DNA from: Flavobacterium subsaxonicum WB 4.1-42 = DSM 21790
GTDB lineage: Bacteria; Bacteroidota; Bacteroidia; Flavobacteriales; Flavobacteriaceae
Length of the DNA stretch: 64,000 nucleotides
Direction: 5' to 3'
NCBI RefSeq assembly: GCF_000422725.1
Contig: NZ_KE383909.1
Location: forward strand, 351,230-415,229
The notes below the pieces were generated by a model. It was not told the origin of the DNA, searched no databases, and saw only the letters and a program-made list of their open reading frames with translations. Positions 46,208-55,259 of this stretch are shown one piece after another. The position numbers were made by a program, and so were the translations under genes. Within the stretch, counting starts at the first letter, position 1, and every line of letters begins with the position of its first letter.

Positions 46208-49200
46208 ATGTACCTCAACTGCCATTCCTTTCACAGCCTGCGCTACGGGACCATTCCGGTAGCAGACCTTATACCGCTTGCAGCCGCCTGTGGGGTGACG
46301 GCTATGGCACTTACCGATATCAATACCGTGACCGGTATCTATGAATTTTACCGTCTGTGTAATGAAGCAGGCATCAGGGCTATCGTCGGTATGGAACTGC
46401 GCCAGGACAACAGGCTGCATTATATCACGCTGGCAAAAAACCGCACAGGCCTTGGGGAGATCAACCGCCTACGCACCCAGCACAACCTTGCCGGTACGGC
46501 GTTGCCACTTGTCGCCCCGGACTTCGAAAATGTCATTGTAATATATCCCAGTGAAAACATCCCTGAGGTGCTGCGGGATAATGAATACATAGGCATTCGG
46601 CCTGAAAATTTTTCTTTGCTCATACGCCCTGAAAGGAAATCAAAGCTGGATAAAATGGTTGTATTGCATCCTGTTACGTTTCGCGACAAACCGGAATACA
46701 ACCTGCACCGTATCCTTCGAGCCATTGACCTCAATACCCTGGGGAGTAAACTTACCGCTACGGATTATTGTACCCCGGGCGAAGTAATGGTACCTGAAAG
46801 CGAGCTGCTTGCCAACTACAGCCAGTATCCCACCATTGTTGCTAATACAAAAAGAATAATGGACAGCTGCCATTTTGAATACGAATTCAAAGTGCCGCGC
46901 AATAAAAAGCATTATACCGCAAACCGGGATACCGACCTGCAACTCCTGACCCGCCTGGCACAACAAGGCCTAATTAAGAGATATGGCATTGGCAACCGTG
47001 ATGCACAGGAACGTATTGAAAAAGAACTTAAGGTGATTCACGAGCTTGAATTCAGCGGGTACTTCCTCATTACATGGGACATTATACGCTATAGCAATTC
47101 GATGGGATTCCTCCATATCGGGCGCGGCAGCGGTGCGAACAGCATCATTGCCTACTGCCTGGGCATTACCGATATCTGCCCCTTGGAACTCGACCTGTAT
47201 TTTGAGCGTTTCCTGAACCTGAACCGTAAAAGCCCACCGGACTTTGATATCGACTGGTCGTGGAAAGAGCGCGATACGATACTCGAATACATTTTTACCC
47301 GTTACGGGCGCGAACACGTGGCTTTTTGCGGCACCAACGTGGAATTCAAATACAAGTCAATTTTTCGTGAGGTGGGTAAGGTCTTTGGCCGCCCCAAGGA
47401 AGAGCTCGACAAACTCTCAGGGACTTCGATGGACCAGCACGATAGAAACGAGATCGTCAGGCAGATACACAAATACGGGATGATGATGGAAAAATACCCC
47501 AACCAACGCTCGATGCATTCCTGTGGTATCATCATTTCCGAAGACCCGATAACCGATTTTACGGCACTCGAAATGCCCCCGAAAGGTTTTCCCATCGTAC
47601 AATTTGATATGCATGTTGCTGAGGAAATTGGCTTTGAGAAATTTGATATCCTCTCCCAGAGGGGTATCGGCCATATCGATGATGCCGCAAAACTGGTTAA
47701 AAAGAACCGGGGCATTGATGTGAATATCAGGGACACTTCCATTTCAAAAGATGAAGCCACCTGCAACGAGTACTTAGGGCGTGGCAACACCATCGGCTGC
47801 TTCTATATCGAAAGCCCTGCCATGCGGGGGCTGTTGCGTCGCCTAAAATGCGACAACTATAAGGTACTCGTAGCAGCTTCTTCGATCATACGCCCCGGGG
47901 TAGCACAAAGCGGGATGATGAAGGAATATATTTTCCGTCATAACTATCCTGATAAGTTTGAGTATTTTCATCCGGTTTTTGAAGAGCAGCTGGGCGAGAC
48001 GTATGGTATTATGGTGTATCAGGAAGACGTCATCAAGATTGCCCTGCACTATGGCGGGCTTCCTGCAGCCGACGGGGACATCCTGCGACGAGCCATGAGC
48101 GGTAAGGGGCGCTCTAAAGAAGCACTTCAACGGGTAAAGGATCATTTTTTTGAGTGCTGTGCCCGGCAGGGACATCCCGAACAGCTAAGTACAGAAATCT
48201 ACCGCCAGATCGAATCCTTTGCCGGCTACTCATTTTGTAAGGCGCACTCGGCCTCATATGCCGTAGAAAGCTATCAAAGCCTTTACCTTAAAGTACATTA
48301 CCCTATTGAATTTATGGTAGCCGTGATCAATAACCAGGGCGGTTTTTACCGTACCGAAGTATATGTGCATGAGGCGCGGATGTCCGGCGCCATGATACAC
48401 AATCCCTGCGTGAACAAAAGCGAGATTGAAACCACGTTATATGGAAAGAATGTGTACCTGGGCTTCATGCACCTCCAGGGACTGCAAAAAGAAGTAGCAC
48501 AAAACATTGTTACGGAGCGGGAGGAGCACGGTGAATATGCTTCATTGGAGGAGTTTATCTACCGGATACCTATCGGTATTGAAGGGGTGCAGCTGCTGAT
48601 CTATATCGGTGCATTCCGTTTTACAGGAAAAACCAAGAATGAATTGCTGGTGACCGCCCGAAGGATCATGCTGCGGTTCACCCCGAAAAGTATCGGGCCA
48701 ATGCTGTTCCCGTATGCCGTACAGCACTACGAACTGCCGATGCTCTTGCGTTCGCCTTATGAAGATGCCTTCGATGAGATTGAACTGCTGGGTTTTCCGG
48801 TGTCGGTTACACCCTTTAACCTGCTGAAGACTTCTTACCGTGGAGACGTTAAGGCATGCGACCTTGTACAGCACCACAAGAAACAGGTGAAGATGCTGGC
48901 CTATCTGGTATCGCGCAAGCATGTGCCCACAAAAATGGGTGCCATGTATTTCGGGACATGGATCGATGCCAATGGAGAATTCTTCGATACGGCACACTTC
49001 ACAGGAACCCTTAAATCGTACCCATTTAAAGGTGGAGGCTGTTACCTGCTGCTTGGCACCGTGGAAGTAGATTATCATTTCCCGACCATTACCATATCCA
49101 AAATGGAAAAGATGCCTTTTATACCGGACCCCCGCTATAGGGAAAGTGATGCAGAGAGTTCCCAAACCCAGGAAAGGCTGCGCGAAGATGTGTCGATGAC

Positions 49201-49270
49201 CCATCGTGAACCGTATCCGCAGGAGCAAGAGATCAACCTGCCTAGGCATAAAATGGTCCAATCAAAATAG
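46208..49270 (+). CDS. dnaE2: DnaE-type DNA polymerase III alpha, error-prone DnaE2-like
   Basis: A 1020-residue C-family polymerase, shorter than the 1150-1200 residues usual for replicative DnaE. It starts with a PHP domain (CHSFHSLRYG with His6 and His9, ALTDINTV). The catalytic core has GRGSGANSIIAYCLGITD, PDFDIDWSW with the paired aspartates (about 343-351) and FDILSQRGIGHID. The tail contains HhH and OB-fold regions. Length and context (LexA-like control, a Y-family polymerase 1 bp upstream) fit the damage-inducible DnaE2 class that performs mutagenic bypass. Whether it has lost proofreading contacts cannot be told here. Confidence 0.9.
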   Translation: MYLNCHSFHSLRYGTIPVADLIPLAAACGVTAMALTDINTVTGIYEFYRLCNEAGIRAIVGMELRQDNRLHYITLAKNRTGLGEINRLRTQHNLAGTALPLVAPDFENVIVIYPSENIPEVLRDNEYIGIRPENFSLLIRPERKSKLDKMVVLHPVTFRDKPEYNLHRILRAIDLNTLGSKLTATDYCTPGEVMVPESELLANYSQYPTIVANTKRIMDSCHFEYEFKVPRNKKHYTANRDTDLQLLTRLAQQGLIKRYGIGNRDAQERIEKELKVIHELEFSGYFLITWDIIRYSNSMGFLHIGRGSGANSIIAYCLGITDICPLELDLYFERFLNLNRKSPPDFDIDWSWKERDTILEYIFTRYGREHVAFCGTNVEFKYKSIFREVGKVFGRPKEELDKLSGTSMDQHDRNEIVRQIHKYGMMMEKYPNQRSMHSCGIIISEDPITDFTALEMPPKGFPIVQFDMHVAEEIGFEKFDILSQRGIGHIDDAAKLVKKNRGIDVNIRDTSISKDEATCNEYLGRGNTIGCFYIESPAMRGLLRRLKCDNYKVLVAASSIIRPGVAQSGMMKEYIFRHNYPDKFEYFHPVFEEQLGETYGIMVYQEDVIKIALHYGGLPAADGDILRRAMSGKGRSKEALQRVKDHFFECCARQGHPEQLSTEIYRQIESFAGYSFCKAHSASYAVESYQSLYLKVHYPIEFMVAVINNQGGFYRTEVYVHEARMSGAMIHNPCVNKSEIETTLYGKNVYLGFMHLQGLQKEVAQNIVTEREEHGEYASLEEFIYRIPIGIEGVQLLIYIGAFRFTGKTKNELLVTARRIMLRFTPKSIGPMLFPYAVQHYELPMLLRSPYEDAFDEIELLGFPVSVTPFNLLKTSYRGDVKACDLVQHHKKQVKMLAYLVSRKHVPTKMGAMYFGTWIDANGEFFDTAHFTGTLKSYPFKGGGCYLLLGTVEVDYHFPTITISKMEKMPFIPDPRYRESDAESSQTQERLREDVSMTHREPYPQEQEINLPRHKMVQSK

Positions 49271-49279
49271 AAGCGTAAA

Positions 49280-50668
49280 ATGAAGAAAACGGAATATGCT
49301 ATTGTGGATATTGAGACCACAGGCGGTAATGCCAGTGGCAGCCGCATTACCGAAATCGCTATTATAATACATGACGGGACGAACGTACTGGACCGCTTCG
49401 AGACCCTCGTAAACCCGCAAAAAGAAATACCGCTGCCCATAGTTGCACTTACGGGGATCAATAATGAAATGGTACGTGATGCACCCCTCTTTGAAGAGGT
49501 TGCGGAAAAAGTCATGGAGTTGCTTGAAGGCCGAATTTTTGTGGCGCATAATGTGAACTTCGACCACTCGTTTGTCCGCCACGAACTTGGGAGGGCCGGC
49601 CTTCAATGGACAGCAAAGCAAAAATTATGCACGGTCCGTGCGGCAAGGAAAATAAGGCCGGGCATACCTTCCTATAGCCTTGGGAATCTGTGCCGCTCGC
49701 TCGATATCCTCTTAGAAAACAGGCACCGTGCCGGGGGCGACGCTGATGCTACTGCCATCCTGCTATCCCTTTTACTACAATGGGACAGTGACAATGTGAT
49801 TGGAAAAATGGTTAAGAAGAATGCTCAGGACCAGCGCTTACCGCCCAACCTGCCTCCGGACGACTTTGAACAGCTGCCCGAAAAGCCGGGCGTGTATTAT
49901 TTTTACAGCCAGCAGCGGCAGGTGGTATATGTCGGCAAGGCCAAAAATTTAAAGAAACGTGTGGCACAGCATTTCAGCGGCCATAAGATCACCCCGCAAC
50001 GGCAAAATTTCCTAAAGGATATTTACTCTATCTCTTTCGAGGTTTGCGCTACCGAATTCATGGCGCTGCTTCTGGAATGTTGCGAGATTAAAAAGCTTTG
50101 GCCGGTACACAACAGGGCGCTAAAGAAGTATGACCCAAAATTTGGTCTGTATGAATACGAGGCGCGTAATGGCTACCGGTATTTAGCGATTGGAAAATTG
50201 GCGAAGCACCAATCCTATATTGAAATGTTCCATTCCCAACATGATGGTGTGAACCTGCTGCTCAAACTTACGCAGCAGTTTGGAATTGACCACAGGTTTT
50301 GCCATTATGGAACTATCGAAGGGGAAGCATCGGCAGTACGGGACCTGAGCAATTTGCCCGACGTATCAGAACACAATAGTTCCATTGACCATGCACTTGA
50401 TTTTATAGCCGAAAGCAGGCCCAGTTTCGGTATTATTGATAGAGGGCGTACTGCCGACGAGTGCAGTTGTATTTGGATAGAAAAAGGCCACTTCTATGGG
50501 ATGGGATACATAGCTTCTGACATTGGTATTTCGGAAGCTTCCGAAATTAAAGGCTATGTGACACCCCATAAAAGCAACAATTATATCATGCAGCTGATCA
50601 CAACATTTGCTGCCAAATACCCGGGTAAGGTTGTCCGGCAGGCTACTTTAATGGAACTCCAACAATAA
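49280..50668 (+). CDS. DEDD exonuclease fused to GIY-YIG endonuclease domain
   Basis: A 462-residue two-domain nuclease. Residues 1-175 form a DnaQ-like 3'-5' exonuclease with IVDIETTGG (Asp10, Glu12), FVAHNVNFDHSF and a later HRAGGDADAT. From about 198 to 275 follows a UvrC-type GIY-YIG domain: PGVYYFYSQQ, VVYVGKAKNLKKRVAQHF. The C-terminal 180 residues are unassigned. Similar epsilon-UvrC (Cho-like) fusions occur in Bacteroidota and Actinobacteria. Placed 10 bp after the DnaE gene, it could provide proofreading or incision next to the mutagenic polymerases. Confidence 0.9.
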   Translation: MKKTEYAIVDIETTGGNASGSRITEIAIIIHDGTNVLDRFETLVNPQKEIPLPIVALTGINNEMVRDAPLFEEVAEKVMELLEGRIFVAHNVNFDHSFVRHELGRAGLQWTAKQKLCTVRAARKIRPGIPSYSLGNLCRSLDILLENRHRAGGDADATAILLSLLLQWDSDNVIGKMVKKNAQDQRLPPNLPPDDFEQLPEKPGVYYFYSQQRQVVYVGKAKNLKKRVAQHFSGHKITPQRQNFLKDIYSISFEVCATEFMALLLECCEIKKLWPVHNRALKKYDPKFGLYEYEARNGYRYLAIGKLAKHQSYIEMFHSQHDGVNLLLKLTQQFGIDHRFCHYGTIEGEASAVRDLSNLPDVSEHNSSIDHALDFIAESRPSFGIIDRGRTADECSCIWIEKGHFYGMGYIASDIGISEASEIKGYVTPHKSNNYIMQLITTFAAKYPGKVVRQATLMELQQ

Positions 50669-50676
50669 AAAATGGA

Positions 50677-51297
50677 ATGATGACACTTTTTGACGACAAA
50701 GAACTGTTTACGGTCGGCACTTCATCTAAAAAATATATTGACCTGCCGGACCTGGAATTAATGCATTATGATGGTTTCATTGCAAAAGACGCCGCCGATG
50801 CATATTATAATTCACTATTACACAATACACCCTGGCGTGAATACCAAATGCCGATGTACGATAAAATAGTCACGGCACCACGTATGGTTGCCTGGTACGG
50901 TACTCATGAAGAAGCCGGCGAAAATGCGCTGCCCTGGACACCGGAGCTTTTAGAGCTGCGTTTACGGGTTGAGAAAGAAACAGGATTGCAATTTAATGCA
51001 GTTCTTTTAAACCTGTACCGCAATGGCAACGACAGTGTGGCGTGGCATTCCGATAAGGAACACCGTATTGGAAGCAACCCTAATATTGCATCGGTAACCT
51101 TTGGGCAGACAAGGCCCTTTAAGTTCCGCCATAAGACCAACAAGGAAATCGCTCAGGTTGAAATACCGCTGCATCATGGTACTTTGCTGCTTATGTCGGG
51201 TACTACCAATACCTTCTGGGAGCACCATATACCTAAGTCGGCTAAAGAAATGTTGCCAAGGATTAACCTTACCTTCAGGCAGGTAAAACAACGCTGA
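50677..51297 (+). CDS. alkB: AlkB-type 2-oxoglutarate-dependent DNA dealkylase
   Basis: A 206-residue Fe(II)/2-oxoglutarate dioxygenase that removes alkyl groups from DNA bases. Iron ligands His124 and Asp126 (AWHSDKE) and His183 (WEHHIPK) are present, with 2-oxoglutarate-binding arginines Arg195 and Arg201 (PRINLTFRQV). The NLYRNGNDSVAWH block is typical of AlkB. It lies 9 bp after the exonuclease gene in the repair cassette. The last base of its stop is shared with a possible start of the next gene. Confidence 0.93.
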   Translation: MMTLFDDKELFTVGTSSKKYIDLPDLELMHYDGFIAKDAADAYYNSLLHNTPWREYQMPMYDKIVTAPRMVAWYGTHEEAGENALPWTPELLELRLRVEKETGLQFNAVLLNLYRNGNDSVAWHSDKEHRIGSNPNIASVTFGQTRPFKFRHKTNKEIAQVEIPLHHGTLLLMSGTTNTFWEHHIPKSAKEMLPRINLTFRQVKQR

Positions 51298-51356
51298 TGA
51301 GTTTAACAAAATTTAAGAAATTTCTTCATCCAAAAAAATTAATTTCGCAGTCATAT

Positions 51357-51782
51357 ATGGAAGACAACTACAAATTAATACGTTTTTTAGAAGCCCAAAA
51401 CCAAGTATATTTAAAGGCTTTATCCGAAATTAAAATGGGGCAGAAACAGAGCCACTGGATGTGGTACATATTTCCGCAGCTTTTGGGTTTGGGTTCCAGC
51501 GAAAATGCACGTTACTTCGGTATCACGGGATTGCCGGAAGCAACGGCGTACCTGCAACACCCCACACTTGGCAAACACCTTCTCGAAATTACTAAAGCAC
51601 TATTAGCCATAAATGGCAAATCGGCTTCGGATATTTTTGGGTATCCTGACGATCTAAAATTGCATTCTTCAATGACGCTCTTTAGCATGGTGGAAAATAC
51701 GGATCCACTATTTAGTGAAGTAATCAATAAATATTTTGGAGGCCTCCTCGACAGCGGTACCATACAGTTACTGGAAAAATAA
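51357..51782 (+). CDS. DUF1810 protein
   Basis: A 141-residue protein with GQKQSHWMWYIFPQLLGLG, the DUF1810 hallmark, and DDLKLHSSMTLF near the end. The ATG at 51357 gives the family length; an upstream ATG at 51297, overlapping the alkB stop (TGATG), would add 20 residues and cannot be excluded. Function is unknown; the family fold is related to calpastatin-like YbiA/DUF1810 proteins implicated in nucleotide or ADP-ribose chemistry only by analogy. It seems to be the last gene of the damage-inducible operon. Confidence 0.85.
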   Translation: MEDNYKLIRFLEAQNQVYLKALSEIKMGQKQSHWMWYIFPQLLGLGSSENARYFGITGLPEATAYLQHPTLGKHLLEITKALLAINGKSASDIFGYPDDLKLHSSMTLFSMVENTDPLFSEVINKYFGGLLDSGTIQLLEK

Positions 51783-51815
51783 ATAAAATTTTGCAGTAAT
51801 CATTAATAGACGGAA

Positions 51816-52283
51816 CTAAAGATAAGGTTCTATTTTTGAAATAGGGTCATACCTGAATATCCGGAAGGCAATAACTACGGCGATAGCAAAAATTATATGC
51901 CCAAAAAATAATTGTATATAGTACGATCTTCGTGATACATCATCATGGATGGAAGTTAAGTAAATGGCCCTCCAGGACATGATGCCCACCAAGCCACTAA
52001 CAACGCCGAATAGGATCCCGGATAAAAATCCGAATTTTACGTCGGTATACCTCCAGATGGCCTCATAGGTAATTACCAGGGCAAAGCCAATGACATAATG
52101 TGCGATCCAGCCTCCTAACTTATGCCATTTACCCTTGAGGTGAACACCAATGCCTTCAAGTATAAAATTCATCATTACGGGCTCTTTGAACAATTTTTTG
52201 TAACTGGCCGAAAGCAGGTAGCTAAAGGTGGTCATTATATTGGTTGCTGAAAAAGCCGCGATGGCTATTTTAAGTAAATTCAT
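51816..52283 (-). CDS. Integral membrane protein, unknown function
   Basis: A 155-residue protein with four predicted transmembrane helices (about 3-22, 58-77, 87-107 and 126-146). Landmarks are LGGWIAHYVIGFALVITYEA and GFLSGILFGVVSGLVGIMSW. It resembles YagU/DUF1440-type small membrane proteins, but the family is not certain. It is on the minus strand, convergent with the repair cassette, and followed upstream by a DUF3606 gene in the same direction 51 bp away. Confidence 0.65.
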   Translation of the reverse strand: MNLLKIAIAAFSATNIMTTFSYLLSASYKKLFKEPVMMNFILEGIGVHLKGKWHKLGGWIAHYVIGFALVITYEAIWRYTDVKFGFLSGILFGVVSGLVGIMSWRAIYLTSIHDDVSRRSYYIQLFFGHIIFAIAVVIAFRIFRYDPISKIEPYL

Positions 52284-52334
52284 TACTGAATCGTTTCTTT
52301 AGTCAGAAAGGATTGCCATACGGCAATCCTCTGG

Positions 52335-52520
52335 TTACTTTTGTTTCTTTAGATAGGTTTCAACTTTGTCCGGGCTATTGCTTCCCGATTCTTTTACTGC
52401 ATTTATAAGTTCGTCTTTACTTACCCCAAACTTTTCAGACCAGTAACGCACTTCATAGTCTTCCGATGTGCTGATGCGGTCACGGTCCGGGCTTCCTGTA
52501 TTTGATTTGTTATCACTCAT
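52335..52520 (-). CDS. DUF3606 small protein
   Basis: A 61-residue protein matching the DUF3606 pattern: DRDRISTSEDYEVRYWSEKF followed by GVSKDELINAVKESG. The fold is a short three-helix bundle of unknown role, common in Proteobacteria and Bacteroidota and often stress-related. It shares orientation with the membrane protein gene downstream. Confidence 0.85.
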   Translation of the reverse strand: MSDNKSNTGSPDRDRISTSEDYEVRYWSEKFGVSKDELINAVKESGSNSPDKVETYLKKQK

Positions 52521-52727
52521 GGGATGTATTTTACAGTTTACACTAAGATAAGTATTGCTTTAATGTAAGCCGAAGGCTTTAACGTAACCTTAGCAGCACC
52601 TGGTTGGTTAAAAGGTACAGATAATTTTCGTACAATTTAAAAGGCTATTCCTTTAAATTAAAAGTTACCTGCTTATATTTATCGTATAGAAAAAGGACAG
52701 ATTCTTTAATTTAAACTTCATTCCATT

Positions 52728-54365
52728 ATGGCAATTATTGTATCCTTCGGTAAAAAGGTCATCACAACGGATTATAACTATTCTGAAAAATATTGGACTG
52801 AAATATCGCGTATCATTGAGACAAAGATTGGTTCAGCAGAAATAAAGGATTCAGATAACGTTGATGAATTATTGAAGATGGCATTCAATTATTTCTGCGG
52901 GAAATTTGAAGAATTAATTTTATCCATTAAAGAATCGGCCTTTTATGTTTATGTAAGCTTTCTGCATGAAGAATCACTTGAGTTATATCAAAAACAACTC
53001 GAAAGGATTTCAATTGGAATTAATGAAAGTGACTTTGCCATCTCAAGAAGGATTTTAAAAATAATTATGGAGCAGGGATGCAGGCAAAATCTCATCGGGT
53101 GCCCAAATTTTATGCAGGATATAAAAATAAACCATCCAAAATATGATGCCCTGATCGAAGAATTGCTTTATCTGGGGGAGTTTGCTTACAGCATGAGCGA
53201 AAATATCGCCAGGAATCAATTATTCCCGGGCATGTTGGGGGTGTCAATTGATAAAGGCGAACTAACGACAAGTACTTACCAGCCATATCCCACGTTATTG
53301 AAATATATTGAAGCTGATATACCGAAACATGATTCCCATGTTGCGGTTTCCCAATCGATAAATGAATTTAAGAAATTATTGCAGGATGAATTCAATATAG
53401 ATTATGACAAGCTAACAGGGTTTATTGGCCATTTATTAAGTAAGCCGGAATATAGTTTCGGGTTGTCTTTTATAGATAATATTATAGCGCTGACCCAGAA
53501 ACAGTTCGGTTATGATAAAGAATTTTTAAAAGATTTTTACAGTGGCTTGACACTATCCGCCGATAATGCCTTATCCATCCAGGATTGTATTTTAAAAAAC
53601 CAGGATATACACAGATATATTTACCGGCCAATTATAAAGTTGCTCATTGATGATAAGGAGTATTACATGATACGACCATTGAAGTGGGCGGAAAGTATGA
53701 TGACTCTCTCTACAAATGCCTTTCCATTTAGTGTTTATCCGGAAGAATGGAAGAAATACAGGGCAATATCTAAGTTCGTTAATCACCTGGATAATACCCA
53801 TGATAAAATATTGGAAGAACCTATCGCAGAAATATTAAGCAGGAATAATTTGTTTTTTGATACAGGTGTTGAATCTTTCTTAACGGCCAATAAAACAAAC
53901 GTAAATATCAGCAAAACAGTAGGAGATATTGATATCCTTTTTATCGATCCTCATAATGCCCTTATCTACATCTGTGAGGCGAAACACAACCGTTCCCGTT
54001 TTGATTACAATAACTGGAAAAGGGATTATACACATTTTAAAGGTAAATATGAAGAACAGCTTAGCAGGAAAATCAAATGGGCCGAGGAGAATAAAAATGT
54101 GATTCTGGAGCATTTTCAAATGAAGTTCGGGCCTGAATTTAAACATGATATATTGACGTTTAATGTTAGGGGTATTTTTGTAATTAATGCCCCAACCATC
54201 TATATGTACAATGGTAATTACAGGGCACTCACAATTAGGGACGTTGAAAATTTGGTTGCAGGCAAATACATCGATGCTAAATTCGAATTTGTAAAAGAAG
54301 GTACAGATGAAAAATATCTGATCAAATATCCTTACTTTGACAACATCAGGAAAATTTTTGGCTGA
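52728..54365 (+). CDS. Large hypothetical protein with C-terminal PD-(D/E)XK-like nuclease motif
   Basis: A 545-residue protein. The first 380 residues are helical and of unknown fold. The C-terminal part contains VGDIDILFIDPHNALIYICE followed by AKHNRS: Asp near 402-404 and Glu416/Lys418 form a convincing PD-(D/E)XK core (NERD- or restriction-like). It begins a plus-strand group with the 54439 gene and then the helicase gene. The combination of nuclease-like protein and helicase in an ICE cargo region suggests a defence role, but no family is recognised. Confidence 0.7.
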   Translation: MAIIVSFGKKVITTDYNYSEKYWTEISRIIETKIGSAEIKDSDNVDELLKMAFNYFCGKFEELILSIKESAFYVYVSFLHEESLELYQKQLERISIGINESDFAISRRILKIIMEQGCRQNLIGCPNFMQDIKINHPKYDALIEELLYLGEFAYSMSENIARNQLFPGMLGVSIDKGELTTSTYQPYPTLLKYIEADIPKHDSHVAVSQSINEFKKLLQDEFNIDYDKLTGFIGHLLSKPEYSFGLSFIDNIIALTQKQFGYDKEFLKDFYSGLTLSADNALSIQDCILKNQDIHRYIYRPIIKLLIDDKEYYMIRPLKWAESMMTLSTNAFPFSVYPEEWKKYRAISKFVNHLDNTHDKILEEPIAEILSRNNLFFDTGVESFLTANKTNVNISKTVGDIDILFIDPHNALIYICEAKHNRSRFDYNNWKRDYTHFKGKYEEQLSRKIKWAEENKNVILEHFQMKFGPEFKHDILTFNVRGIFVINAPTIYMYNGNYRALTIRDVENLVAGKYIDAKFEFVKEGTDEKYLIKYPYFDNIRKIFG

Positions 54366-54438
54366 AAGGGATTTTATTTAAGGTGGAAATTTTTACCGAT
54401 AAAAAAGTATATTAGCAGGCGCAAATCAACAATAATTT

Positions 54439-55116
54439 ATGCTATACATCGTTCCAACCCAAAGAGGGCTAGGTATTGAAATTTGGGGTACCTATGAGGA
54501 TTTAACCACATTATATGGGATTACCGCAAATCTATGGGGAACTGAAGATAAAATTGCTGTGAAAGGATCTGAAAATCGTGACGAACTCATAAGCGGATTT
54601 TCATACGAACTCCGGAAAGCGTATGAAGGCCGAAGGTTAAACAGGAAACATAGCCATTTTTCTTTTTCTGAAATACAATATTATGGTGCGTCTATTTCAT
54701 GGGTACATATTTTATTTTCCTTAGGTGCCCTTCGTTATAATATGCGTTACCAGGAGAACAGCAAATTAGATATTGCTGTAGTACTCCAAATTGAATATTG
54801 GCTGGAAGAGGCCATGAACAAATATGATACAGTAGGGGCGAACTCCCTGATTCCCTATATTACCGAAGGTATTACTTCCGCTAACCCCTACAGCTATCAG
54901 TTCATGCGCGCTATCAACGCAGAATACTTCCAGTTGCGGGGAGGTAAAAATGCATTCAGGAAGCTACCTAGGCTTTTAAGGAGGGCCAATATATTTTCTG
55001 ATGAGTACAAAGAATATATGAACTTCTTAACCACCGAAGCCCTGCGTCTTAATTGCGAAATATCTAATCTTGAACTCATGGATGATGATATCGACTATGA
55101 TACTATCAAATGGTAA
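54439..55116 (+). CDS. Hypothetical protein, DUF6904-like
   Basis: A 225-residue soluble protein starting MLYIVPTQRGLGIEIWGTYE. I associate this N-terminus with the DUF6904 group, known only as conserved hypothetical proteins of Bacteroidota. It contains HILFSLGALRYNMRYQE and a helical C-terminus ending in acidic residues. It follows the nuclease-like gene after 73 bp. No catalytic motif can be pointed out. Confidence 0.65.
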   Translation: MLYIVPTQRGLGIEIWGTYEDLTTLYGITANLWGTEDKIAVKGSENRDELISGFSYELRKAYEGRRLNRKHSHFSFSEIQYYGASISWVHILFSLGALRYNMRYQENSKLDIAVVLQIEYWLEEAMNKYDTVGANSLIPYITEGITSANPYSYQFMRAINAEYFQLRGGKNAFRKLPRLLRRANIFSDEYKEYMNFLTTEALRLNCEISNLELMDDDIDYDTIKW

Positions 55117-55259
55117 CATAACCAAGCTTTAATCCGGATAAACATTGCTTTATTTGGCCCCGATAGACCAGGCGGCAAGTGAAAGCACTTCCTTCAAGAA
55201 ATCAGCCATAAGGGGAATTCTTTCGACTTCTAAGAAATATTAATTAAATTGATCCAGCT

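Noticed and set aside
46420..49261. Long minus-strand frames opposite the DnaE-type gene
   Set aside because: The plus-strand frame has clear PHP and polymerase motifs; the reverse frames arise from codon bias.
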